Below, piece by piece: positions 7,658 through 16,616 of a DNA stretch of 39,235 nucleotides. Below the pieces are notes generated by a model that searched no databases, was not told the DNA's origin, and was given only the letters and a program-made list of their open reading frames with translations. The DNA lies in the NCBI GenBank assembly GCA_019112965.1, contig DXIH01000083.1, positions 1-39,235 on the forward strand, given 5' to 3'. Every line of letters begins with the position of its first letter. Position 1 is the first letter of the stretch. The DNA comes from Candidatus Sphingomonas excrementigallinarum (GTDB taxonomy: Bacteria; Pseudomonadota; Alphaproteobacteria; Sphingomonadales; Sphingomonadaceae). Both the position numbers and the translations under genes were made by a program.

Positions 7658-7693
7658 TTGACATTGGACAGGTTGTTGTACAACTCTATACGT
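7658..7693 (+). promoter_or_regulatory. Promoter/operator of the YefM-YoeB operon
   Basis: TTGACA (7658-7663) and a second -35-like TTGGAC (7664-7669) with TATACG 17 nt further on sit just before the antitoxin ATG. The perfect palindrome GTTGTACAAC (7675-7684) contains TGTACA, the core bound by the YefM-YoeB complex in E. coli. A second palindrome, ATACGTAT (7688-7695), overlaps the start codon. No Shine-Dalgarno sequence is visible, so the mRNA may be leaderless or nearly so. Autorepression by the toxin-antitoxin complex is inferred. Confidence 0.6.
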
Positions 7694-7939
7694 ATGCAGG
7701 CTGTCTCCTATTCCGAAGCGCGTGAGAATCTGAAGGCGATGATCGACAAGGTCGTCGCCGACCGCGCACCCGTGGCGATCACCCGCCAGCGGGGCGAAGG
7801 AGCCGTGCTGATCTCGGCCAGCGAATGGGCTTCTATCGAAGAGACGCTGTACCTGCTGCGCTCGCCCAAGAACGCCGAACGCCTGCTGGACGCCGTACGC
7901 GGCTTTGAAGCAGGCGACGAAGGCGTGCCCTTCCCGTGA
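7694..7939 (+). CDS. yefM: Type II antitoxin, YefM/Phd family
   Basis: An 81-residue antitoxin expected to bind and neutralise the YoeB-type RNase encoded next to it and to repress the operon. The N-terminal DNA-binding part shows the YefM/Phd pattern SYSEARENLKAMIDKVVADRAPVAITRQRGEGAVLIS, and the C-terminal tail (EETLYLLRSPKNAERLLDAV) is the toxin-wrapping segment. The ATG at 7694 gives the family-typical start; the frame extends upstream to a TTG at 7658, inside the promoter. The stop overlaps the toxin start by 4 nt (GTGA), indicating translational coupling. Confidence 0.93.
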   Translation: MQAVSYSEARENLKAMIDKVVADRAPVAITRQRGEGAVLISASEWASIEETLYLLRSPKNAERLLDAVRGFEAGDEGVPFP

Positions 7940-8202
7940 AAGTAGCGTTCTGGCCAACGGCGTGGGACGATTATCGCCATTGGCAGGAACATGACGCCAA
8001 GCTCTGCGACAAGCTTAATGCGCTGATCGAGGAATGCCGCCGTCACCCGTTCAAGGGGACCGGCAAGCCCGAACCGCTGGGTGGAAATCTGTCAGGCTGG
8101 TGGTCGCGCCGGATCAGTCATGAGCATCGGCTGGTGTACCGGGTCGCGGGCAGCGGCGAGGAGCAGGTGCTGCAGGTGGCGCAATGCCGGTATCATTATT
8201 GA
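7936..8202 (+). CDS. yoeB: Type II toxin, YoeB/Txe family mRNA endoribonuclease
   Basis: An 88-residue RelE-superfamily toxin that cleaves mRNA at the ribosomal A site. The expected features are present: WDDYRHWQEHDAKL near the N terminus, KPEPLGGNLSGWWSRRI with the catalytic Glu and Arg region, SHEHRLVYRV, and the invariant C-terminal His-Tyr (CRYHY). All catalytic positions look intact, so the toxin is probably functional. It starts at GTG inside the antitoxin stop. A strong hairpin terminator begins at the stop codon. Confidence 0.94.
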   Translation: MKVAFWPTAWDDYRHWQEHDAKLCDKLNALIEECRRHPFKGTGKPEPLGGNLSGWWSRRISHEHRLVYRVAGSGEEQVLQVAQCRYHY

Positions 8203-8228
8203 GCCGACGTCATACGACGTCGGCTCAA
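8199..8228. terminator. Bidirectional terminator between yoeB and a 45-residue gene
   Basis: A perfect stem GAGCCGACGTC (8201-8211) and GACGTCGGCTC (8216-8226) with a 4-nt ATAC loop, extended by TT/AA at the outer ends. CATTTTACTT follows on the plus strand and an AT-rich flank (AATAATGA) on the minus strand. It lies between the convergent toxin gene and the small gene at 8233-8370 and can serve both. Confidence 0.8.
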
Positions 8229-8232
8229 CATT

Positions 8233-8370
8233 TTACTTGTCCTCGTTATCGTCCACCGGGATGCGGAATGCTTGCCCGTTAGGCTTGCAAATCCGCTTCC
8301 CGTTCCGAAGCGTGATGCACTGACGGAAGATATACGTCTTGCCGTCGTCACGCATTGCCTGATCGGCCAT
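8233..8370 (-). CDS. Small 45-residue hypothetical protein
   Basis: A short gene not recognised as any named family. Its product begins MADQAMRDDGKTYIFRQCIT and continues with a basic stretch RNGKRICKPNGQAFRIP and an acidic tail. Two Cys (18 and 28) could bind metal or form a disulfide. Support: GGAG seven nt before the ATG on the minus strand, a TAA stop 5 nt before the bidirectional terminator it shares with yoeB, and no hydrophobic or low-complexity shadow character. It may belong to the toxin-antitoxin pocket or be an independent small gene. Confidence 0.6.
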   Translation of the reverse strand: MADQAMRDDGKTYIFRQCITLRNGKRICKPNGQAFRIPVDDNEDK

Positions 8371-8394
8371 GGAACGTCTCCGTGAATGGATTGG

Positions 8395-8505
8395 GGTTGA
8401 CCCAACCGTCGGAGCGTGCGATTCTCAGTGTGCAACCAAAGAGGTTTCGCGTCGCTCCGACGTTGAGACATCGGGGAGGCCGACCGAAAGGTCGGCCCTC
8501 TTCGC
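8395..8505. other. Structured intergenic segment, possible RNA or leader
   Basis: The gene-free stretch 8371-8675 contains three consecutive inverted repeats: GGTTG/CAACC (about 8394-8406), a perfect 10-bp pair CGTCGGAGCG (8407-8416) and CGCTCCGACG (8453-8462), and a tight hairpin GCCGACC-GAAA-GGTCGGC (about 8479-8497) followed on the plus strand by CCTCTTCGCTTCTC. Read on plus it resembles a small RNA with a terminator; read on minus it would be the leader of the 45-residue gene. No match to a named RNA family is claimed. Confidence 0.4.
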
Positions 8506-8622
8506 TTCTCCGGCATTGCCGGGCTTCCATGATGACCTTTCGAGCACTCCTTAAGATTTTGATAACCCGACTCATACATACATTACGCAGCACTCACGTT
8601 AACACTCTTTCGAGTCCAAATC

Positions 8623-8652
8623 TTGCAAGGTGTGACTTTTAGGCCCTATTAG
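8623..8652 (+). promoter_or_regulatory. Candidate promoter of the winged-helix gene
   Basis: TTGCAA (8623-8628) and TATTAG (8647-8652) separated by 18 nt, ending about 24 nt before the likely start at 8676, within an unusually AT-rich stretch (8560-8660) for this genome. Confidence 0.4.
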
Positions 8653-8675
8653 GCATTGGCTGCGAGGGAATGAGC

Positions 8676-9128
8676 ATGGATGAGCTTCTGCGCCAAGCAT
8701 ATGAACGCCGAGAGAGACTCCGCCAGGAACTCAAACTCGTAGAAAATCTCATTGCGGATTATCTACGACTTGAGGCTCACACTCTCAATCGCGCAGAGCC
8801 CGCTAATTATGAGCTGTCCCTAGAAGCTCCTGAGTCCACGCGTCACCGCTTGACAGGCACAGAGCTCAAAAACGTGATGGATTCGGCCGAAGCGGTTATC
8901 GCCGAGGCGGGCAAACCGCTATCGCGCAGTGAGCTGATGGATCGGCTTGAACGCCGAGGGTTTCACTTTCCAGGCACCGACAAAACCAAGGTTTTTGGTA
9001 CAAACCTTTGGCGCTCAAAACGCTTCTTGAATTTGAAGGGAATAGGATATTGGCCGAAAGGGGTCCCCCTTCCGGCCAAATATCAATCCGCCGAAAAGCG
9101 GCATTCAATGTTGTCTGATCCAGACTGA
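8676..9128 (+). CDS. Coiled-coil plus winged-helix (HARE-HTH-like) protein
   Basis: A 150-residue protein. Residues 1-35 (DELLRQAYERRERLRQELKLVENLIADYL) form a charged heptad-like helix, likely a coiled coil. Residues about 70-130 (VMDSAEAVIAEAGKPLSRSE.., LMDRLERRGFHF.., TKVFGTNLWRSKRFLNLKGI) fit a winged-helix fold resembling the HB1/ASXL/restriction-endonuclease (HARE-HTH) type found with DNA-modifying enzymes. This is a fold-level guess. ATG 8676 is preferred over ATG 8670 because GAGGGA lies 6-8 nt upstream of 8676 but abuts 8670. The gene is AT-richer than its neighbours and sits beside a toxin-antitoxin pair, suggesting horizontal gain. It converges on thiC with 10 nt between stops. Confidence 0.75.
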   Translation: MDELLRQAYERRERLRQELKLVENLIADYLRLEAHTLNRAEPANYELSLEAPESTRHRLTGTELKNVMDSAEAVIAEAGKPLSRSELMDRLERRGFHFPGTDKTKVFGTNLWRSKRFLNLKGIGYWPKGVPLPAKYQSAEKRHSMLSDPD

Positions 9129-9138
9129 TCAAACAGCC

Positions 9139-11122
<1,984 letters not shown>

Positions 11123-11188
11123 GGATGGCCCCTGCATAAGCGGTTTCGCGGCGAAGCAGAAGGGGTTTCGCGCAGGCGACGCGACCAC

Positions 11189-11233
11189 AAAAAAGGCCCC
11201 GACCGGCCAGGGGACTAGCGACCGATCGGGGCC
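11189..11233 (-). terminator. Rho-independent terminator of the ferritin-like gene pair
   Basis: On the minus strand GGCCCCGA (11233-11226) pairs with TCGGGGCC (11202-11195), with a secondary CCGGTC/GATCGG pairing inside, followed directly by six T (11194-11189). It lies 24 nt after the stop of the downstream ferritin-like gene and also separates it from the thiC riboswitch. Confidence 0.85.
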
Positions 11234-11256
11234 AAGGACCCTTGGGAGGGAAAGGG

Positions 11257-12291
11257 TTATCCGCTGGCGGCGCTGGTGCGGACGTTGCCGTTCAGGCCAC
11301 CGGGGAAGAAGCCGCCGCCGGTCACCGCCGCCTTGTTGAGATAGACGACGTTCAGCACCTGGCCCGGCGTGCGGACGAAGGCGATGGCGTTGCTGTCGGC
11401 GGGGACGATATTGGCCACCTGCGTCCCGTTCACGGTCGCCACGATGCCCTGGTCGAGATCGGTCGACCCGTCCAGGCTGTCGCGGGCGTCCGAGATCTTG
11501 CCCGCATTGGTGATGAGCGCCGCGTTGCTCAGCCCCTTGCGGTACAGGGTCGTGCGGACCAGACCGGCATGATAGGCCTCGGCCGCGTGGATGCCCGCCG
11601 CCGCCTCGATATAGGTCTTGTTGGTCAGCAGGGTGACGCCGCCCATATAGGCAGTGACGCCGACATCCTCGAACAGGAATGCGCCCAGCAGGAAATTCTC
11701 GTCCGAGGCATAAGGGTCGAAGGTCGATCCGCTGGCAATCACGCCCGCCGCGACCGCCGCCGCCGTGAACGCGCCGCTGGCGTCGCCCGACAGGTTGATC
11801 GAAGGCTGTGCCACCGCCGCACTGCCCAGCGCGGTGCGCAGGAAGTTGACATGGGCGATCTCGTCATAGGCGATCTCGCGCGCATATTGCGCGACGATCG
11901 GGTCCTGGAACTGGACCTGACGCGGCTGGCCCGCGCCGTTGGTGGCGCTGGTGTTGATCGCGACCGTGCCCTGCGTGCCCGTGCCGCCCAGCGACGACGT
12001 CGGCAGGCCGGTGCCGAACGCGGCATAGCTGTAGAATTGCGCTTCCAGATATTCGAGCTGGAGCGCGAAGTTCAGCACGTCGGCGTCGGTCACCGAGCCC
12101 GTCGGCGTGGTGGTGGGCGTCGGGGTGGGCACGACGATGACGTTGTCGCCATTGTCCCCGCAGGCGCCCAGCATCGCCAGGCCGCCGACCGCACCGGCCC
12201 CGGCGGCCATGCGCATGAAACTGCGACGATCGGACCGGCGCTTGGCGGCGGCTTCTTCGATGACGTCGAGGATGAAGCGTTCTTCGCTCAT
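11257..12291 (-). CDS. Tat-exported ferritin-like lipoprotein
   Basis: A 344-residue ferritin-like-domain protein of the bacterial PF13668 type. A twin-arginine motif DRRSFMR (residues 21-27) precedes a hydrophobic stretch and a lipobox LGAC (Cys 44), so it is likely exported folded and then lipidated. A Thr/Pro linker follows to about residue 65. The helical domain shows EYLEAQFY and two E-x-x-H pairs (DEIAH and AEAYH), plausible metal ligands. The paralogue directly upstream is very similar in the domain. Function of this family is not firmly known; links to stress and desiccation survival are reported for relatives, and iron or oxygen chemistry is inferred from the ligands. It is the second gene of a two-gene unit, 34 nt after its partner. 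Confidence 0.85.
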   Translation of the reverse strand: MSEERFILDVIEEAAAKRRSDRRSFMRMAAGAGAVGGLAMLGACGDNGDNVIVVPTPTPTTTPTGSVTDADVLNFALQLEYLEAQFYSYAAFGTGLPTSSLGGTGTQGTVAINTSATNGAGQPRQVQFQDPIVAQYAREIAYDEIAHVNFLRTALGSAAVAQPSINLSGDASGAFTAAAVAAGVIASGSTFDPYASDENFLLGAFLFEDVGVTAYMGGVTLLTNKTYIEAAAGIHAAEAYHAGLVRTTLYRKGLSNAALITNAGKISDARDSLDGSTDLDQGIVATVNGTQVANIVPADSNAIAFVRTPGQVLNVVYLNKAAVTGGGFFPGGLNGNVRTSAASG

Positions 12292-12325
12292 GATGCAAAT
12301 CCTCTCCAGAGGAGGAAAAAGGGGA

Positions 12326-13309
12326 TCAGTTCGCCACGCTGGCGCGCAGGTTGCCGTTGACGCCGGCGGGGAAGAACCCGCCCAGCGTGGTGGCCGCCTT
12401 GTTCAGGTACACGATGTTGAGCACCTGGCCGGGCGAGCGACTGAACGCGATGCCGTTCGTATCAAGCGGCACGATGTTGGACACCAGCTGGCCGTTGATC
12501 GTGGACCGGGCGATCCCCTGGTCGAGGTCGCTCGAGCCGTCCAGGCTGTCGCGCGCGTCCGAAATCTGGCCCGCAGCGGTAATTAGCGACGGCTGCGGGT
12601 TGGTCGGATCATAACCGCGTGCATAGAGCGTCGTGCGAACGATCGCGGCGTGATAGGCCTCGACCGCCAGGATGCCCGCTGCCGCCTGGAGGAAGGTCTT
12701 GTTGCTGATGAGCGGCGAGGCGCCCTTGTAAGCGGTGACGCCGACATCCTCGAAGATATAGGCGCCCAGCAAGAAAGCGGTGGGCGAGCTATAGGGGTTG
12801 AAGGTGCCGCTGGTGATGACGCCTGCCGCCAGTGCGGCGGCCGTGAAGGGGCCATTGGCATCGCCCGAGATGTTGATGGCCGGTTGCGCGACCGCCGCGC
12901 TGCCCAGCGCGGTGCGCAGGAAAGCGACGTGCGCCGCCTCGTCCGCCGCGATCTCGCGAGCATATTGGCCGACAATGGCGTCGTCGGCGCTGCCGGTCGC
13001 GAAATTGACCTGCTGGCCGCCGGTCACGGCCCCTTGCGTGCCGGTGCCGGTCAGCTGGTTGGCGGCCAGCCCGGTGCCGTTGGCGGCATAGGCATAGAAC
13101 TGCGCCTCGAGATATTCGAGGTTCAGCGCAAAATTCAGAATGTCGGTGTCGGTGACCGTCGACTGGGCTCCGGCCTTGCCCGCCAACGAGAAGGCGGTCA
13201 CACCGGCCGCCGCCGCACCCATCGCCGTCTTGAAGAATTCGCGCCGCAGGTTGCGGCGCTCGACCCGCGCGTCGAACGCGTCGAGCAGTTGTGCGCTTTC
13301 CGTCATCAT
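12326..13309 (-). CDS. Tat-exported ferritin-like protein
   Basis: A 327-residue paralogue of the next gene. The Tat motif is LRREFFK (residues 21-27) with a hydrophobic stretch and likely cleavage after AGKAGA (about residue 48); it lacks the lipobox of its partner, so it should be soluble in the periplasm. The domain repeats the same landmarks: EYLEAQFYAYAANGTGL, DEAAHVAFLRTALGSAAVAQP, FEDVGVTAYKG and VEAYHAAIVRTTLY, with E-x-x-H pairs in DEAAH and VEAYH. A lipid-anchored and a soluble copy in tandem suggests division of labour rather than redundancy. The start has GGAGG upstream on the minus strand. The 199 nt before it must hold the promoter of the pair; I could not assign one with confidence. 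Confidence 0.85.
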   Translation of the reverse strand: MMTESAQLLDAFDARVERRNLRREFFKTAMGAAAAGVTAFSLAGKAGAQSTVTDTDILNFALNLEYLEAQFYAYAANGTGLAANQLTGTGTQGAVTGGQQVNFATGSADDAIVGQYAREIAADEAAHVAFLRTALGSAAVAQPAINISGDANGPFTAAALAAGVITSGTFNPYSSPTAFLLGAYIFEDVGVTAYKGASPLISNKTFLQAAAGILAVEAYHAAIVRTTLYARGYDPTNPQPSLITAAGQISDARDSLDGSSDLDQGIARSTINGQLVSNIVPLDTNGIAFSRSPGQVLNIVYLNKAATTLGGFFPAGVNGNLRASVAN

Positions 13310-13508
13310 GCTCCTCCCGATCAGGAACCTGCGAAGAGTTCTTCTGTTATAGCGAAACGATCAGAAGTACTTTTCGCGGGGGCCGAGCCGATGGCTTCGT
13401 GTTTAAGCGAAGCCTTTGCCAAACCGGATCGACAACGCCACGCCCCCGCAAAAAGACGCATCAATTTAACAAAAATTACGTTTAGATCCTTGAATCGCGC
13501 CGAAACGG

Positions 13509-14486
13509 TCAGGGGGCAAGGCGAGCTGATTGCGCTTCGGCCAGATATACCGCGAACAATTCGTCCGGATCGCTCCACTGGGCGATCGGCGTCCAGCCGC
13601 CTGCGCGCAGCAGGATCTTGGCGTCACGGGGGCCATATTTGTGGCTGTTCTCGGTATGAATGGTCTCACCCGACGCCATGGCGAAGGGGCGCCCCTCGAT
13701 GGTGAAGTCGACATCGCGCTCCGCCGCCAGGTGCATCTCGATCCGCGAGCGGTCGTCGTTCCAGATCGCGCGGTGGCGGAACGCGTCGACCGGGATGGTG
13801 CCGTCCAGCTCGCGATTGATCCGGTCGAGCAGGTTGCGGTTGAACGCCGCCGTCACGCCCTGCGCATCGTCATAGGCGGGAACCAGGATTTCGCTGGGCT
13901 TGGTGCGGTCCATGCCGATCAGCAGCATCGCCCCCTCGCCCAGCGAGCCGCGCATCGCGCGCAGCAGGTCGGTCGCCATGGCGGGCGTCATGTTGCCGAT
14001 CGTCGAGCCGGGGAAGAAGCCCAGCTTGGGCGTATCGGCGACCATGGCGGGCAGCGTCAGCGGGCGCATGAAATCGCCCTCCAGCGGATGGATGGGCAGG
14101 TCCGGGAACGCCTGTTGCAGGCCGCGCGCCGATTCCCGCAGGAAGTCGCCCGAAATGTCGATCGGCACATAGGCCGATGGCTCGACACAGCGCAACAGCA
14201 CCGGCGTCTTGGTCGACGAGCCCGAACCGAACTCGACGACCGCGCGACCCTTACCGACATGCGCGACCAGATCGGGGCACATGGTCTTCAGGATCGCGGT
14301 CTCGGCGCGGGTCGGATAATATTCGGGCAGATCCGTGATCGCCTCGAACAGCTCGGACCCGCGACGGTCGTAGAACCAGCGCGCGGGGATGGCGCGCGGG
14401 CGACGCTCCAGCCCGGCGAGGACGTCGGCGCGAAAGGCAGGGTCGGCGAGCGACATCTGGCCGTCCTCAATCTCGGGCTTCAGCAT
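13509..14486 (-). CDS. egtD: L-histidine N-alpha-methyltransferase (ergothioneine biosynthesis)
   Basis: A 325-residue SAM-dependent enzyme that trimethylates histidine to hercynine, the first step to ergothioneine. EgtD-family landmarks include RAIPARWFYDRRGSELFEAI and TDLPEYYPTRAE near residues 31-61, the SAM-binding VVEFGSGSSTKT, VPIDISGDFL, LGFFPGSTIGNMTP, and the C-terminal TIHTENSHKY. Length matches the family (about 320). The start lies 3 nt after the egtB stop, so the two are translationally coupled. Confidence 0.94.
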   Translation of the reverse strand: MLKPEIEDGQMSLADPAFRADVLAGLERRPRAIPARWFYDRRGSELFEAITDLPEYYPTRAETAILKTMCPDLVAHVGKGRAVVEFGSGSSTKTPVLLRCVEPSAYVPIDISGDFLRESARGLQQAFPDLPIHPLEGDFMRPLTLPAMVADTPKLGFFPGSTIGNMTPAMATDLLRAMRGSLGEGAMLLIGMDRTKPSEILVPAYDDAQGVTAAFNRNLLDRINRELDGTIPVDAFRHRAIWNDDRSRIEMHLAAERDVDFTIEGRPFAMASGETIHTENSHKYGPRDAKILLRAGGWTPIAQWSDPDELFAVYLAEAQSARLAP

Positions 14487-14488
14487 GA

Positions 14489-15772
14489 TTACAGGTCCTT
14501 TGCCAGGCGGACGCCGGTGAATTGCCAGCGCTGATGAGGGTAGAAGAAGTTGCGGTAGCAGGCGCGGGCATGGCCCCGCGGTGTCGCGCAGCTGCCGCCG
14601 CGCAGGACGAACTGCCCGTTCATGAACTTGCCGTTATATTCGCCGACCGCGCCCTCGACGGGGTGGAAGCCGGGATAGGGGCGATAGGCGCTGCCGGTCC
14701 ATTCCCAGACATCGCCGAAAAAGGCCGGGCCGCCCGAGGATGGACGCGGTTCGATCGCACCGGCGCGGTCCAGCTGGTTGCCGCCCGATGCGTCATGCGA
14801 CACGGCCGCCGCTTCCCACTCGAATTCGGTCGGCAGGCGTGCACCCGCCCAGGTGGCGAAGGCGTCCGCCTCGTAGAAGCTGACATGCGTGACCGGCGCG
14901 GCGGGGTCGATCGCGCGACGTCCGTCGAGCCCGAACCGGGTCCAGCCGCCGTCGCGCTGTTCCCAATAAAGTGGTGCTGCGATGCCCTCGCCCTTCACCC
15001 AGGCCCAGCCGTCCGACAGCCAGAGCCGTGCATCATGATAGCCGCCATCGTCGATGAACTGCATCCATTCGGCGTTGGTGACGGTTCGGTCGGCGATGGC
15101 ATGGCCCTGCAGCAGCGCCTGATGACGCGGCCCTTCGCAGTCGAAGGCAAAACCTCGTCCGTCATGTCCCACGTCGACGATCCCGGCCCGCCCCTCGATC
15201 CAGCCCATCGGGGCGGGCATCGCGACCGGCGCCTTGGGCTCGGGCGCGTACAGCGCGGGTTCGAGCGGGTTTTCGGAGAACAGGTGCAGGATGTCGGTGA
15301 CGAACAGCTCCTGATGCTGTTCCTCGTGGTGACAGCCCAGTGCGACCAACTCCAGCGCCGCCGCGGGCAGATCGGGCAGCGCCGCCAGCAGCGCGGCATC
15401 GACATGCGCGCGATACGCCCGCACCTCGTCCAGCGTCGGGCGGGTAATCATGCCCCGGCGGTGGCGCGCGTGCCGCTTTCCCTCGGCCTCATAATAGCTG
15501 TTGAACAGGAACGGAAAGCGCGGATCGTGCAAGCCGTAACCCGGCACATGATCGCGCAGCACGAAGGTTTCGAAGAACCAGGTCGTATGCGCCATGTGCC
15601 ATTTGGCGGGCGAGGCGTCCGGCATCGACTGGACGGTCGCATCGGCGTCGGACAGCGGCTCGGCCAGCGCCAGGGTCAGGCCACGTACTGCGGCATAGCG
15701 CGACGCGAGATCGCCAGCGGGTTTTGGGGCAGACTTCGAGGCCGCCGCGGAGGACGGGACGAGGGTCGACAT
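14489..15772 (-). CDS. egtB: Ergothioneine biosynthesis sulfoxide synthase EgtB
   Basis: A 427-residue non-haem iron enzyme that joins hercynine to a thiol through a sulfoxide C-S bond. The N-terminal DinB-like helical domain carries H59 and H62 in KWHMAHTTWFFET and the HHEEQHQEL motif (H148, H149, H153); these provide the three-His iron site. From about residue 215 the C-terminal formylglycine-generating-enzyme-like domain includes HVSFYEADAFATWAGARLPTEFEWE, GDVWEWTGSAY and FVLRGGSCATPRGHARACYR. Directly upstream of egtD. No EgtA or EgtC homologue is nearby, which leaves open whether it uses gamma-glutamylcysteine or free cysteine. Likely promoted together with, or shortly after, the PduO-type gene 39 nt upstream. 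Confidence 0.93.
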   Translation of the reverse strand: MSTLVPSSAAASKSAPKPAGDLASRYAAVRGLTLALAEPLSDADATVQSMPDASPAKWHMAHTTWFFETFVLRDHVPGYGLHDPRFPFLFNSYYEAEGKRHARHRRGMITRPTLDEVRAYRAHVDAALLAALPDLPAAALELVALGCHHEEQHQELFVTDILHLFSENPLEPALYAPEPKAPVAMPAPMGWIEGRAGIVDVGHDGRGFAFDCEGPRHQALLQGHAIADRTVTNAEWMQFIDDGGYHDARLWLSDGWAWVKGEGIAAPLYWEQRDGGWTRFGLDGRRAIDPAAPVTHVSFYEADAFATWAGARLPTEFEWEAAAVSHDASGGNQLDRAGAIEPRPSSGGPAFFGDVWEWTGSAYRPYPGFHPVEGAVGEYNGKFMNGQFVLRGGSCATPRGHARACYRNFFYPHQRWQFTGVRLAKDL

Positions 15773-15811
15773 TGGGCGCTCCCCGGGATTGCGGGAAGCG
15801 CGGCCGGCCCT

Positions 15812-16375
15812 TTACCGTACCATGCGCGCCCCTCCTGGAACCCAAAGAACGTCCGATGCGCCGCTTTTGTTCATCGTGCGTGCCGCAACAAAAAGCCAAT
15901 CGGACAAACGGTTGAGGTAGGCGAGCGCGGGCGGGTTGATCGCCTCCTGCCCGGCCAGCGCGACGGTCGCGCGCTCGGCCCGCCGGGCGATGGCACGCGC
16001 CAGATGCAGATGCGCCGACGCCGCACTGCCGCCGGGCAGGATGAAGCTAGTCAGCGGCGACAGCGATGCGTTCATCGCGTCGATCTCCGCCTCCAGCCGC
16101 GCGACCTGTTCGGGGACGATGCGCAGCGCGCCTTCGATCTCTCCGGGGGTCGCGAGATCGGCACCCAGGTCGAACAGGTCGTTCTGGATCATCGTCAGCC
16201 GCTCGACCAGCGGCCCCTCGACCGACAATAGCGCCACGCCGATCGCGCTGTTCGCCTCGTCCACCTCGCCGATCGCGACCATGCGTGGTTCGGCCTTGGA
16301 GCGGCGCGATCCGTCGACCAGTCCGGTCGTGCCCTCGTCGCCGGTTCGGGTGTAGATTTTCGTCAGCTTGACCAA
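15812..16375 (-). CDS. PduO-type ATP:cob(I)alamin adenosyltransferase
   Basis: A 187-residue enzyme that transfers adenosyl from ATP to cob(I)alamin to make adenosylcobalamin. The N-terminal ATP-binding motif TKIYTRTGDEGTTGL, the mid-region GEVDEANSAIG, and the C-terminal LARAIARRAERATVAL and NRLSDWLFVAAR are all characteristic of the PduO family. Trimeric cytosolic enzyme in known members. It begins 4 nt after the HIG1-type gene and is third in a minus-strand run with gluQ. No cobalamin biosynthesis or B12-dependent enzyme gene is in the window. Confidence 0.93.
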   Translation of the reverse strand: MVKLTKIYTRTGDEGTTGLVDGSRRSKAEPRMVAIGEVDEANSAIGVALLSVEGPLVERLTMIQNDLFDLGADLATPGEIEGALRIVPEQVARLEAEIDAMNASLSPLTSFILPGGSAASAHLHLARAIARRAERATVALAGQEAINPPALAYLNRLSDWLFVAARTMNKSGASDVLWVPGGARMVR

Positions 16376-16379
16376 GGGA

Positions 16380-16607
16380 TCAGGTCCGCCCCGCCATGAA
16401 CAGCAACAGCACGACGACGGTGATCGCCAGCGCCTGGAAGAAGATGCGCTGCTGCATCATCCGGTTGGATTTCAACTGCGACGCGGTCGGCCCCTCGCCC
16501 TTCGCCTCCGCCGTGGCTTCCTGAAGGAAGGTGATGATGCCGCGCACCAGCGCGACGACGGTGGCGAGCATCGCCGCGATCAGCAGGATGACGAGAAACG
16601 TGGTCAT
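16380..16607 (-). CDS. HIG1-type twin-transmembrane small protein
   Basis: A 75-residue protein with two membrane helices (residues about 4-25 and 56-72) and a conserved intervening part ending in QLKSNRMMQQRIFFQALAI, which is the HIG1 (hypoxia-induced) domain signature. Bacterial members are often annotated twin transmembrane protein; eukaryotic relatives help assemble or modulate respiratory supercomplexes, but the bacterial role is not settled. It sits between gluQ (9 nt) and the adenosyltransferase gene (4 nt), so it is cotranscribed with both. Confidence 0.85.
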   Translation of the reverse strand: MTTFLVILLIAAMLATVVALVRGIITFLQEATAEAKGEGPTASQLKSNRMMQQRIFFQALAITVVVLLLFMAGRT

Positions 16608-16616
16608 GCCCGGAGC

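Noticed and set aside
8196..8579. A 127-codon minus-strand frame across 8196-8579
   Set aside because: It overlaps the better-supported 45-residue gene, crosses the terminator hairpin and the structured segment, and reads as Arg/Ser-rich shadow.
13320..13350. GGAAC-N16-TGTT resembling a general-stress (EcfG-type) promoter near the ferritin-like genes
   Set aside because: It points to the plus strand, away from both ferritin-like genes, and no gene follows; likely chance.
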